Program-made: the position numbers and the translations under genes | Notes under the pieces: generated by a model | Databases searched by the model: none | Seen by the model: the letters and a program-made list of their open reading frames with translations, nothing else | What the model was told of the DNA's origin: nothing | NCBI GenBank assembly: GCA_033816765.1 | Contig: CM066287.1 | Coordinates: 7,130,001-7,194,000 of the forward strand | Reading direction: 5' to 3' | DNA from: Nothopassalora personata | Taxonomy: Eukaryota > Ascomycota > Dothideomycetes > Mycosphaerellales > Mycosphaerellaceae | Length of the DNA: 64,000 nt | Shown here: positions 51,506-61,103 of the stretch, in pieces | How the letters are laid out: the number at the start of each line of letters is the position of its first letter | How positions within the stretch are numbered: the stretch's first letter is position 1

Positions 51506-53128
51506 ATGTCGTCCCCTTCTAATATCAGCAACCCATTCGAAGACCCGGCTGGTTCCGAGGCATCGCTCGAGGTTGCAGCCGTGCTGACAGTCGATCGGAA
51601 TGCGACTCTTACGCTCGCGACAGACGCCTTGATTGTTCTGGATGAAGGTCTCAGACATCGAAGAGCTGCGTCCAATTGTTGTAGACTGTTACCGCAGCTG
51701 TCGAAGACGACGAGGGCGATTCCGTTCCATAATGTGCTGTGGGCGGAGTTCAGTAACTTTGATGTTGCGGTACATTATGCACAGCCTGTAGGGAGGAAGG
51801 CGAAAGGTTGTAGGGTGGGATATGTTAACTATCAGGTCACGGATAAGAGCTTACATGGTCATGCGAAAGCGTGGGTGGAGCAGTTGATGGAGAGGGCATA
51901 CCCGCCCAGCACGAGGAGGAAACTGAGGATAAAGGTCTTGGTCAATCCCTTTGGTGGGCAGGGATATGCACAGAAGATATGGACACGGGAGATTGAGCCT
52001 ATACTGGCGACTGCGCACTGCCAGATGGATGTGGAGAGGACAATGTACAGAGGGCATGCTGTGGAGATTGCAGAAAAGCTGGATATCGAGGCGTTTGATG
52101 TTATTGCTTGCGCTTCTGGAGATGGGCTACCGCACGAAGTGTTCAACGGGCTGGCGAGGCGGAGAGATGCGAAGAGGGCGCTAAGGAAGATCGCAGTTTG
52201 CCAGATGCCTTGCGGGAGTGGAAATGCTATGAGTATCAATATGCTGGGCACAGACTCGCCGTCGCTGGCTGCTGTAGAACTCATCAAGGGCATCAGGACA
52301 CCTCTGGATCTGGTCGCCATCACGCAAGGGAGTGAGACGCTTTACAGCTTCCTGTCCCAAGCTGTGGGCATCATCGCGGAAACAGATCTCGGAACAGAAT
52401 CATTACGCTGGATGGGCTCTCTACGCTTCACTTGGGGATTTCTTGTCCGCCTCCTCGGCAAGACCATATACCCCGCGGAGATCTCAGTAGTGGTCGAAAC
52501 GGACGACAAACGCCAGATCCGCGAAAAGTATCGTCGCGCAAGAGAAGAGTTCGAGGCGGCGAAATCCAAGCAGCTTCATCCTTCAACCCACGACAATGAC
52601 GCGCACCTCGACAACGAAGATGTCTCTCTCCCAGATCTCCACTATGGCACAGTTCTCGACCCTCTACACCACGACTTCGTCACACAAGACATACCCAACT
52701 TAGGCAACTTTTACACCGGCAACATGTGCTACATGTCCCCCGACACTCCCTTCTTCTCCGCCGCCCTCCCCTCCGACGGTCTAATGGACATGGTCACCAT
52801 CCCGGGTGATGTTTCTCGCACCACAGCCATTCGCATGCTCACCACCATCGCGAAAGGAACACTTCTAAACTTCCCCGAAGTGACATATCGAAAAGTACTG
52901 GCATATCGAATTACTCCGAGACAGCGGCCAGCCCAGACGAAGGGGAGGTTCAGGGCGCAGTTGGGGAGATGGCTGGGTGGTGCGAGTAAGCAGCAGCAAG
53001 GACTTATTGCGATCGATGGAGAGAGTGTGCCGTTTGAGCCGTTCCAGGCGGAGATCGTGCCCCGGTTGGGCATGACGTTGAGCAAGAGTGGTGGGATTTA
53101 TGAATATGATGGACCTAAGGGCCCGTGA
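51506..53128 (+). CDS. LCB4: Sphingoid long-chain base kinase
   Basis: Intronless gene of 540 residues; the first ATG (MSSPSNISNPFEDP) is at 51506, while the frame opens with a GTG. The diacylglycerol/sphingosine kinase catalytic domain starts near residue 138 (RKLRIKVLVNPFGGQGYAQKIW). It includes the ATP-binding SGDGLPHEVFNGL (about 203), where the Asp is catalytic, and MPCGSGNAMSIN. C-terminal conserved segments are SQAVGIIAETDLGTE, GNFYTGNMCYMSPD and LIAIDGESVPFEPFQAEI. It phosphorylates sphingosine, dihydrosphingosine or phytosphingosine to long-chain base phosphates, controlling sphingolipid breakdown and signalling at membranes. The first 135 residues correspond to the usual PH-like N-terminal part. 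Confidence 0.93.
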   Translation: MSSPSNISNPFEDPAGSEASLEVAAVLTVDRNATLTLATDALIVLDEGLRHRRAASNCCRLLPQLSKTTRAIPFHNVLWAEFSNFDVAVHYAQPVGRKAKGCRVGYVNYQVTDKSLHGHAKAWVEQLMERAYPPSTRRKLRIKVLVNPFGGQGYAQKIWTREIEPILATAHCQMDVERTMYRGHAVEIAEKLDIEAFDVIACASGDGLPHEVFNGLARRRDAKRALRKIAVCQMPCGSGNAMSINMLGTDSPSLAAVELIKGIRTPLDLVAITQGSETLYSFLSQAVGIIAETDLGTESLRWMGSLRFTWGFLVRLLGKTIYPAEISVVVETDDKRQIREKYRRAREEFEAAKSKQLHPSTHDNDAHLDNEDVSLPDLHYGTVLDPLHHDFVTQDIPNLGNFYTGNMCYMSPDTPFFSAALPSDGLMDMVTIPGDVSRTTAIRMLTTIAKGTLLNFPEVTYRKVLAYRITPRQRPAQTKGRFRAQLGRWLGGASKQQQGLIAIDGESVPFEPFQAEIVPRLGMTLSKSGGIYEYDGPKGP

Positions 53129-53387
53129 AGATAGCATATCATGGGACGTGAAAGGGAAGGAATGGCGTTTCTGAGAGCAAAAGAATTTCTAGGGAAGATA
53201 CCCCCAATCTTTTATGGCATGTAAAATGTAAAATACCGCTTCTGTTTGAACGAGGCAGAATCGTGCACCGTTAACTGTCGTCAATTGCACTGCGATCTCT
53301 GCATACTGGGTACTGCTCTTTTACACGGCAGCACTGTTCTCTGCCTTTCATTTCCCTCCCTCCGACTGTCGTCAATGCATTTGTACA

Positions 53388-53480
53388 CTACTTCTCCTCA
53401 ACGTTATCCCATTCCTTCACCCCAACATATGCCCCATACACCGCCCCAACAATGACTCCAAAGATGATGCTGACAGGCAT
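53388..53480 (-). CDS. possible 30-residue single-pass membrane microprotein
   Basis: A short frame just downstream of the small mitochondrial protein gene and on the same strand: MPVSIIFGVIVGAVYGAYVG followed by an acidic KEWDNVEEK tail. It has one glycine-rich hydrophobic helix. It could instead be a terminal exon of an unrecognised gene, or chance. There is no recognised family. It lies 36 bases beyond the stop of its neighbour. Confidence 0.25.
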   Translation of the reverse strand: MPVSIIFGVIVGAVYGAYVGVKEWDNVEEK

Positions 53481-53516
53481 ATTAAAATTGCGTCGTCCAG
53501 CTGGTAAAAGACTTTC

Positions 53517-53963
53517 CTAATGTCCCTTGCCTCCGCGCTCATCCTGCATGCCAATGTTGTCAGGTCGCTCCGGGAAGGCATCTTTCGTCTTCTGCGCTTC
53601 TTTGTTCTTGGGGTCGGATTGTTCGGTTGCTGCACCGCCGGTGCCTTGAGCGCGGTCGCTGTATACATGTCAGTCCAGGGGACGAGCACTTCGAGGCTAG
53701 GACAAAACGTACGCCCGAGCAGCGTGGCTGTTCTTCGTCTGCACGTCCTGGGCTCCGTGGTTGTCTTTGTCGAGGGCGTGTTTGGAGTCCTTGTTGGGAC
53801 CGCCTACGTCGCTCTTTGGGCGGCCGGTCTCGGGGTATGCAGTGCGTATTGAGGAGCTGAATGGACGGATCGTTGTGCGTGATGTAGTGCGGGCTTTGAG
53901 GGCTTGGGTGGTGCGGATTGTGCGCATGAAGGTCAGGAACTCGGAGGGCGAGGATGAAGCCAT
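53517..53963 (-). CDS. small fungal protein with mitochondrial presequence, function unknown
   Basis: Two exons, 53963-53713 and 53658-53517, give 130 residues. The intron (GTACGT...ATACAG) joins NSHAARA to DRAQGTGG in phase. The start MASSSPSEFLTFMRTIRTTQALKAR, with later TIRPFSSSIRTAYPE, is a clear mitochondrial targeting region with a likely cleavage near RPFSSS. The mature part is short, hydrophilic and probably disordered, rich in Asp, Lys and Gln, ending GMQDERGGKGH. I recall similar uncharacterised proteins in other ascomycetes but no function. An upstream in-frame ATG exists at 54059. It is divergent from PCC1. Confidence 0.7.
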
Positions 53964-54300
53964 GGTTGTCGGGAGTGGGAGATGTTGTTGGGAGAGTTCT
54001 TCGGTTGTTGGTGGTGGTGTCAATCTAACGCGGCTCGAGTGGTGTTGTTGGCATCGCACTAGATATGGCAGCCGAAGTGCATGTGGTCATCCAAGACACA
54101 TGTGAAAGGCGTCATCGTACCGTAACCACCGAGCAACGATTGAGTTCAGTAGCCCGAAACAGACTCTGGGGAAGTCGAGCTTTTAGGCCACCGTTGATCC
54201 CTCGGTTCAAAGATTGAGGTGTGAGACGACAAGTCAACAGACATCGACACAACACCAACAGGTGTCACTAGAGCTCATTGTCGCTGAGTATACAGCAGCC
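53964..54300. promoter_or_regulatory. shared upstream region of the small mitochondrial protein and PCC1
   Basis: 337 bases between divergent genes. No supported coding frame and no named motif. The role is inferred from orientation. Confidence 0.45.
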
Positions 54301-54845
54301 ATGGCACAAATCGACCCGGACTTTCCTTGCTCGTTGTACGTGGACGCCGCGGCTCCGACAACTCGACTCTGACTCCGCGCAGAACCATCCACGTACCATT
54401 CCCCAGCAACCGCCTGGCTCGAGCCGCGATTACGACTCTTTCAGTAGACCCAGAACTGTCACAACTGGTGCAGAGGTCGTTCAGTCTAGTCGAGTCTCTG
54501 CCGGACAGCAATACTGCAGTGCAAGGAGATCCGTTCAAGTCTTCCCTCATCACGAACGCTGCGCCTACAGAGCCCATTCAGGCTTTAGCTGACTCTACAT
54601 CTGCTATAAAGCTCGACGATGCTGTAAAGAGCTACGATGACCCGCAAAAGACGGTGTTGAAGACGGAGTACAAGGCCACCACGAACCGCATGCTGCGGGT
54701 GGCTGTAAATGGCTTCTTCGAATCGCTTGGCACAGTCATACAAGTCATGGAAGAGCTGGACGTCGATGTGGTTCACGAGAAGGGTCTCGAGAGCTTGGAT
54801 GGTGCGCAAGGTGTCGAGCAAGGCCTGACTGGCAGTACTGGATGA
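54301..54845 (+). CDS. PCC1: EKC/KEOPS complex subunit Pcc1
   Basis: Two exons, 54301-54335 and 54383-54845, give 165 residues. The 47-base intron starts GTACGT, has CTCTGAC and ends GCGCAG, joining DFPCSL to TIHVPFPSNRLA, the first strand of the Pcc1 fold. Core landmarks are SVDPELSQLVQRSFSL and, after a low-complexity insertion, KTEYKATTNRMLRVAVNGFFESLG followed by VIQVMEELDVDVV. Pcc1 dimerises the KEOPS complex that makes the t6A modification on tRNAs and affects telomeres and transcription. The 50-residue insertion between the strands and the short acidic tail make it longer than yeast Pcc1 (88 residues), as in other moulds. Confidence 0.88.
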
Positions 54846-55474
54846 GTGGCCGAGAAGTCACTTCACAAACCTAACTACACTCGTGCAATCGCATGTCACC
54901 GCTCTACTCACGTCCGGCCGCCCGGAAGCTACAGGACAATGTCCAAGAGCCATGAGCTGTCAGCATCCTGTGTTCTGCACAGACTCAGTCGCCTGGCTGG
55001 CATCCTGAGGCTCGTGATAGCGTAATGGTCGTCGCGGCTCGACGACGGTAAGTGAGAGCTCATGAGAATGCGTGTCCCTATCTCGGGCAACTTTCGGGGT
55101 TGTGGAGGCTTTCCCGCCATTCTCTGCGCAAGGAAGTGCCACCGAGAGCAACACGTACAAACTCGGCAGCAGCTTGGCACAAGAAGTATGGCGACGTCAT
55201 CCGCAGGAACAGCGCAAACGAAAGCATGACAGAAGAAGGATCAAAATGGCGTGTGAATCGCGACCTGCGAAGCACACTAAAGCGTAATTTCAGATCAGCT
55301 TCTTCCTCCACTTACAAAAACCATGAGTCTTGCAAATGCTTATCGTGACGGTATGGAGCCCGAGGCGAGGAGAACTACGGCACAGATCGGCCAAGATGGT
55401 ACTTCTGACCTCTGCTCGGTCTATATCTTTTATTGCATTGCTCCTTTGAACATTCTCGAACCTCTTTACCCACA
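54846..55474. other. intergenic, no gene seen
   Basis: 629 bases between two plus-strand genes. Short frames on both strands only. Confidence 0.5.
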
Positions 55475-57136
55475 ATGATGTTGGCGTTACTAGCAGCTTT
55501 GAGCTGTACATTCTTATCTACGTCTGCTCATTTCAGCGCCTTCGACCCTCGAGAAGCGACAATCTCTTCAACACATCACTCTTTGTATACAGGTCTCAGC
55601 ACTTGTCGAGATGTCGTCTCTTCATTCCTCGCGCGCATTGAAGCTCTCAATAACCACACGAATGCGATTATCAGTCTCAATCCGAATGCCTTGGCCATAA
55701 CCGACGAGTACGATGTGAAGATCCAATCGAACAATGGTACTTACGGACCACTCTTCTGCATACCGATACTTCTCAAAGATAACTACGACACTGCCGACAT
55801 GCCTACTACTGGAGGCAACCTGGATCTCGCGAAGTCTCAGCCTAGCGAGGACGCTCCGGTGGTTCGGGCGCTCGTAGAAGCTGGTGCCATAGTGCTGGGA
55901 AAGGCAAACCTCCACGAACTGGCATTAGAAGGTCTCAGCGTCTCATCGCTTGGTGGACAGACTGTCAATCCCTATGATAGCACTCGCACACCTGGCGGCA
56001 GCTCAGGCGGCACAGGTTCAGCCATCGCGGCATCTTTCGCAGTATGGGGTACAGGGACGGATACTGTCAACAGCCTAAGGAGCCCAGCGAGTGCGAACAG
56101 CCTGTTCAGCTGTCGGCCTACTAGAGGTCTGCTCAGCAGGACCGGAGTCATCCCCATATCATACACGCAAGATGTGGTCGGGCCCATCGCTCGCAATGTC
56201 GAAGATGTGGCGACAGCACTGACTGTCATGGCGAAAGTTGGCTTCGATACTGGCGACAACGCCACAGCATCGGTACCTGAAGGTATTCGCGGTACTGACT
56301 ATACCCTGGGCCTCACCACCGGCTCTCTCAAAGGTTTGCGGCTAGGCTTGATCGAAGGCTTCTTTAACAGAACATCAAGTTCAGAGACCGACCCCGTCAA
56401 CGAAGCCATGTCAAACATCACTGCAAAGCTCCGTGGCGCGGGCGCCACCATCGTTCCCATCACAGAAGCCCTCTACAATGCTACAGCTCTAGCCAACGAC
56501 CTCGACACCCAACGCTATGAATATAGGGAAAGTATCGACTCTTACCTCCAGCGGCCATGCCTTCATGGCGAACACCCAACCACCCTAACGGAGCTCTACT
56601 CCAGCAACAACTTCCTAGTAATACCATCCCAATACGAATACGTCACCACCTCCCTCCTCTCCTCCACCTCCAACTCCTCCCACGCGGGACAGAAAGGCTA
56701 CAGCGAAGTCACGCGCGGTATCCACAACCTCACCCTCGCCCTCCACGAGACATTCCAGAACAACGAGCTGGACGCGCTCATCTACCCCGAGCAGAAGAAT
56801 CTCGTCGTGCAAATCGGCTCCCCCTCGCAATCTGGCAGGAATGGAATCTTAGCGGCCCTGACGGGGACTCCTGTCGTGACGGTCCCTGTGGGCTTCTCGC
56901 CTGCTACGGAGACTGCGTCGGAGGGCGTGCCGATTGGGATGGAAATTTTGGGATTGCCGTGGACGGAGGAGAAGTTATTGCAGATGGCATGGCAGGTTCA
57001 GGGGTTGGCACGGGTGAGGAGGACGCCGAGGTGGGCGAGAGAGAGGGTGGAGGTGAGGGAGTATGAGAGTGTGCCGGTGGTTGTGCCTGATAGGGGAAAT
57101 GTGGATGTGGAGGCGTATCCGTCGGGAGTGCTGTGA
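55475..57136 (+). CDS. Secreted amidase (amidase-signature family)
   Basis: Intronless gene of 553 residues. The first ATG (55475) opens a signal peptide, MMLALLAALSCTFLSTSAHF; the frame otherwise begins at a TTG. The Ser-cisSer-Lys triad regions are present: catalytic Lys in CIPILLKDNYD (about 101), and cis-Ser in the Gly/Ser-rich TPGGSSGGTGSA (about 176). In the following GTGTDTVNSLRSPA the nucleophile Ser lies near 199. Many NxS/T sites fit secretion. The enzyme should hydrolyse amide bonds outside the cell or in the vacuole; the substrate is unknown. The expected GxxTxGS near the nucleophile reads GTGTDTVNS, a slight departure from the consensus. Confidence 0.88.
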   Translation: MMLALLAALSCTFLSTSAHFSAFDPREATISSTHHSLYTGLSTCRDVVSSFLARIEALNNHTNAIISLNPNALAITDEYDVKIQSNNGTYGPLFCIPILLKDNYDTADMPTTGGNLDLAKSQPSEDAPVVRALVEAGAIVLGKANLHELALEGLSVSSLGGQTVNPYDSTRTPGGSSGGTGSAIAASFAVWGTGTDTVNSLRSPASANSLFSCRPTRGLLSRTGVIPISYTQDVVGPIARNVEDVATALTVMAKVGFDTGDNATASVPEGIRGTDYTLGLTTGSLKGLRLGLIEGFFNRTSSSETDPVNEAMSNITAKLRGAGATIVPITEALYNATALANDLDTQRYEYRESIDSYLQRPCLHGEHPTTLTELYSSNNFLVIPSQYEYVTTSLLSSTSNSSHAGQKGYSEVTRGIHNLTLALHETFQNNELDALIYPEQKNLVVQIGSPSQSGRNGILAALTGTPVVTVPVGFSPATETASEGVPIGMEILGLPWTEEKLLQMAWQVQGLARVRRTPRWARERVEVREYESVPVVVPDRGNVDVEAYPSGVL

Positions 57137-57697
57137 GGGTGGGAGTTGCAGCTGGAAGTTGGGATGGTTTCATCTGCGATCCTTCATTGCTGGCTACATG
57201 ACCATTGAACACCCAGACAGGGCTCAACAGCCTGTATTTTGGAGAGCGAAGGAGAGCACTGGTCCTCTCGGGCCTAAGACTCTGCGCATACGAGCAAGGG
57301 TCCGGTCCATCGGCCGTCACTTGACGAGCAAAGTCGAGCGTGCAAAATCAGCTTTCAGCAGTGGCTCAAACGTGCGTGCAGCAGTACTGCCCGAGAAAGT
57401 TCGGATGATCAAATCGGTAGCTTTGTAGTCACCGGCATCCTTCCTCGTGCCAATGGGGTAGATCGTGTAATGTGCACCGGAGTGGGTGTCGATCCTGTTG
57501 AAATTACAAAACAAGCTGTGAGAGATCTGAAAATGATGTGCTGCGTTTTCGCTTTCCCGGTCGTAGAAAATGTATTGTTTAGTCTCATTCGAGTTGGTAA
57601 TAATGGTAAGGTGGAGATCACCATGACCGTCAGGTCCTACTGGGGCGATAGCAGTTATGGTAACCAATGTAGAATGATCTGAACGACAGCATATCAT
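57137..57697. other. intergenic, no gene seen
   Basis: 561 bases between the amidase stop and the HET relic. A minus-strand frame of 126 codons (57317-57697) lies directly downstream of the relic and could be its eroded tail, but shows no recognisable motif. Confidence 0.4.
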
Positions 57698-58690
57698 CTA
57701 TTTCAAAATGTACCTTGAGGTCGGCATCGATCTTGTGGCCTCTGTTGAGGTCGACAACGGGAAACGTAAGCCAGGCACCCACTTGGGAAGGCCGTCAACA
57801 AGCCTATCTGAATTGTAGTGGAGATTTCGAAAAACGGCCTCTACGTGTCCTTGCGGGACCAAGAGTCGTGCGAAATAGATGTATAGTCCTGCAAAAGGCA
57901 TACTGTAGTTCGGCCTGATGCTAGCACCGCGGTCGAGGCTAGACAACGCAAAGAGCCTATCCCTTGGATGCGAGCACTCATTCTCTGAGCAGTCCATCAG
58001 CAACTCCAGTAGAATCATCTTGGTACATGCCTTTAGCAGGCGGATGCGTTTGACCATGATGACGGCCAGCTTCGAGTGATTCCGGGCACTGTGTTTGTCC
58101 ATGCCACATTCTGAATGTAGCGAAAAGTCTTCCAGTGCTTTGAGTGCTCGCATAAATTCTTGCAGAGGCATGCACTATCTGCTTCAGTGGAAGGGACCTC
58201 GCCACTCTTGGGCCGTTCCTGTACGATCCATCGCTGGGTAAAGTATCGCCGCTTTAAGAACTGCCGTATTTTGACAATGTTCTGGTTGGTCGGGGCTGTG
58301 CGTCAATTCATATCTTCAATGGCTCCGCCCGATCTCGCACCCGTCGCAAATACTCTCAGAGGTTCTGGCTTACTGCCTTCGGCTTGCCCCTGATCATGAT
58401 ACTGCGATTAGAAGATGCATCGTCATCTGTCTCCATGCCCCGAGTGCAGGACAGGGCCACGTACTAAAATTTTGTGCGGTGCAGAGGCACAATCTCAATG
58501 TCACATTCCACTGGAGCTCCAATGTGGTCCGCTGGTTTAACCACGAAAATTCAGATGTGTCCCAACTGGGGTAGAGTGACATGCTGATACTGAAAGTTGA
58601 CGTCTGGTACGTCGCAGCCGCTGGACTGCATCGCGAAGTTGTTATCAGGAGTGATGGGAAATGAATGTCGGCAGGGAAGTCATCAGAACG
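57698..58690 (-). pseudogene. HET-domain (heterokaryon incompatibility) protein pseudogene
   Basis: On the minus strand one can read the order of a HET-domain protein. There is GAPVECDIEIVPLHR, then VALSCTRGMETDDDASSNRS in place of the usual ALSYxWG, then IMIRGKPKAVSQNL, a stop, EYLRRVRDRAEPLKI, a stop, and IDA. Further down, an intact frame (58171-57698) has LLMDCSENECSHPRDRLFAL, the conserved CSxPRDRxFAL region, then PNYSMPFAGLYIYFARLL and LPKWVPGLRFP. The stops are TGA at 58356-58358 and TGA at 58308-58310; the second sits where HET proteins have Trp (KIWIDA). Frames also shift between about 58290 and 58171. Intact members trigger cell death after fusion of unlike strains. Confidence 0.8.
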
Positions 58691-59027
58691 AAAGATGATG
58701 CTTGATGTGCGGTTCCTCAGAGCGACGACAAGATTTCTTTCTTGAGACGCATGATGACCGGATGTCATTCCGCATGAGCGTGTACATGACGACTTACACT
58801 GGTCGCGAGACGATGATGAAGATGTGAGGTGAGTTCTGGTGCTGGGGGTAGAAAGAAGAGGCAGCTAAACTTACTTTCGCTTGTCACTAGTTACAGCGCA
58901 CCTTCCTCCGGACCCGCCAAAATTTCGCCAAGACACACAAATCCAAGTGCTGCTCCGACTTGCAACACCTTCTGCCCAGCGACGACAGCCAACACCCTCG
59001 CCCAACGACTAACCTCCAGCCGCCAAC
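58691..59027. promoter_or_regulatory. upstream region of RPL9
   Basis: 338 bases including a pyrimidine-rich leader (about 58895-59025), as expected for a strongly expressed ribosomal protein gene. No coding frame is supported; a long frame that runs from here through the gene reads across both introns and is an artefact. Confidence 0.5.
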
Positions 59028-59819
59028 ATGCGTTACATCTACTCCGAGGAGACCCTGGACATTCCAGAGGGCGGTATGTGCGCCCACGATCCCGCTGTCG
59101 AACAACCCGCGAAATGAGACGCCGAACGGACAACGAACTTATCGCATACCACCAAACACGTACTAACAACACTCCCTCAATAGTCAAGGTCCACATCAAG
59201 ACCCGCCAGGTCACCGTCGAGGGCCCTCGCGGCAAGCTCACCAAGGACTTGGGCCATCTCGCTGTCGCCTTCTCGCACCCAAAGAAGGACCAGATCAAGA
59301 TCGAGCTCCACCACGGCTCGCGCAAGAACGTCGCAACCCTCCGCACCGTCCGCACTCTCATCAACAACCTGATCATCGGCGTCACCAAGGGCTACCTCTA
59401 CAAGATGCGCTACGTCTACGCCCATTTCCCAATCAACGTCAACCTCGAGAAGAACAGCGAGACCGGCCTCTGGCAGGTTGAGATCCGGTACGTCGCAGTA
59501 GTCCCGTTGCAGCAGCAGACGCAGTCTCGCTGCAAGTGGGCGGGGGTTAGGATACACCAAAGTGATACTAATGGATACTCTTTCATACAGAAACTTCTTG
59601 GGCGAGAAGATTGTGCGTCACGTCACCATGCAGCCAGGTGTCGACGTCGAGGCGTCCAAGAACGTCAAGGACGAGCTCCAGCTCAGCGGCAACTCGCTCG
59701 AGGCCGTGTCCCAGTCCGCCGCCGACATCCAGCAGATCTGCAGAGTGAGGAACAAGGATATCCGAAAGTTCTTGGACGGTCTCTACGTCAGCGACCGCAC
59801 CAACATTGTCACCGAGTAA
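59028..59819 (+). CDS. RPL9: Cytosolic 60S ribosomal protein L9 (uL6)
   Basis: Three exons, 59028-59073, 59184-59487 and 59591-59819, give 192 residues, the usual length of fungal L9. Exon 1 encodes [15 protein letters not shown]; the first intron (110 bases) joins it to [19 protein letters not shown]. The second intron splits an Arg codon and joins WQVEIR to [11 protein letters not shown]. Core uL6 landmarks are [40 protein letters not shown] and the C-terminal [19 protein letters not shown]. uL6 binds 25S rRNA near the sarcin-ricin loop. An early intron after a short first exon is typical of fungal ribosomal protein genes. Confidence 0.97.
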
Positions 59820-60056
59820 ATTGGCTCGCGATGGGATGTTGTGTGTTTCCTGTACCACTTTCACCTTGGCTGGCGCAACGGAGCAGGCATTGGCAGCTTA
59901 AAGAAGAAAAGCTGTCTTTCTACGACTGGCATGGCATGAACCAGATAACCACTGTGAATGAGAACTATCAGTTGCACCATGAAGAAACATTACATTTCCA
60001 ACCCCTTCCTGTCTGTTTGCACTATTTTTCTACACAAGATCTGTCGTCTTACATCT

Positions 60057-61103
60057 CTATTTGATACCGTCAATCTCATTCAACTTCCGTCCCAGATACT
60101 TCTTAACACATTCCAACACCTCTCGATCCTCCATACCCCTCACCCACTCATCGAAATCCTTCCACCACCAACTATGCGTCTCTCCATCCCTCCCGAGATA
60201 CCCTGCAACTCCATCAGGACCCGGCCTCTTCTCCCATGGCTTGTCTACAATATAATGCAAGCACCTCACTTCCTCATCCCTCCACGCTGCACTATGCCAG
60301 TATCGATGCGTTTTGAGAGCATTATACTGCCATCCCATAGGCACCCACTTCCCGCGGAAGAACTCGTCCAGGAAGTTCTGGTCTGGGAACGTAAAGTTCG
60401 CCACCCTGGGATCGCTGACACGGAACTCCTCGATACGGTTCCAGAGGTCTTTCGACGGACTACAGACAAACACGCCGGAATTCAGGAGCTGGTAGGTAGG
60501 TCTTGCACCATCTGCCGGGGACGAGGGGACTGGACCATTCAGAGCAGAAGGGTGCACGAGGGGCGTGCAGCCACAATTCTCTTTCGTCCATTCGGGTGGC
60601 GCCCAGGGGTCGGAGTCGATGTTACAGACACAGGCGTGGTGCGCTATGATCCAGTCATTGCTAGGGCGAGGGATGTTGAAGATATCGTCTGGGTTCTTGA
60701 AGACCATGATGTCCGCGTCGAGGAAGCAGGCATGTTCTGGTATCCGGGGGAGCCGTAGTTGCTCCAGGACTTTGGGATCGTCCATGGGCTCGAAAGCTCG
60801 AAGCTTTGTGAGAGTGTCGTCGAAGCGGGTAGCTACCGGTTTGAGGCCTTGCGGGAGTGCGATGGGTTCCACGGGCTGAGGGCGCAGGAGCGGGTATGTC
60901 TTAGAAAGCTTCTCGAGGCATTCTACGCAGTCTTTTGGTAGTGTCTTGGTGTACTGAACGATGATAGGGTGTACCGAGCCATGCTTGTGGAGCGTATGGA
61001 TGAGTAAGACCAAGCCAGGGAGATAAGATGCTCGAGTAGCCAGTGTTATCCATACTCGTGAAAGTGGATCGGCTGGCGGAGCATTTGGGTGCGGGCCAGC
61101 CAT
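60057..61103 (-). CDS. Glycosyltransferase family 8 protein (glycogenin/galactinol synthase-like)
   Basis: Intronless gene of 348 residues. The frame begins at a TTG (61142); the first ATG, at 61103, gives MAGPHPNAPPADPLSRVWITLATRASYL, a typical GT8 start without signal peptide. The metal-binding DxD lies in HACFLDADIMVFKNP (about 129). Later come LLNSGVFVCSP, FPDQNFLDEFFRGKWVP with the conserved DQ, and WQYNALKTHRYWH; the HY at LHYIVDKPWEKRP is near the end, as in GT8 retaining enzymes. It would transfer a sugar from a nucleotide sugar, probably in the cytosol. Acceptor and donor are unknown. It is convergent with RPL9. Confidence 0.88.
   Translation of the reverse strand: MAGPHPNAPPADPLSRVWITLATRASYLPGLVLLIHTLHKHGSVHPIIVQYTKTLPKDCVECLEKLSKTYPLLRPQPVEPIALPQGLKPVATRFDDTLTKLRAFEPMDDPKVLEQLRLPRIPEHACFLDADIMVFKNPDDIFNIPRPSNDWIIAHHACVCNIDSDPWAPPEWTKENCGCTPLVHPSALNGPVPSSPADGARPTYQLLNSGVFVCSPSKDLWNRIEEFRVSDPRVANFTFPDQNFLDEFFRGKWVPMGWQYNALKTHRYWHSAAWRDEEVRCLHYIVDKPWEKRPGPDGVAGYLGRDGETHSWWWKDFDEWVRGMEDREVLECVKKYLGRKLNEIDGIK

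Noticed and set aside
58829..60064. 411-codon frame through RPL9
   Set aside because: Reads through both introns of RPL9; only the exon 2 part matches the ribosomal protein.
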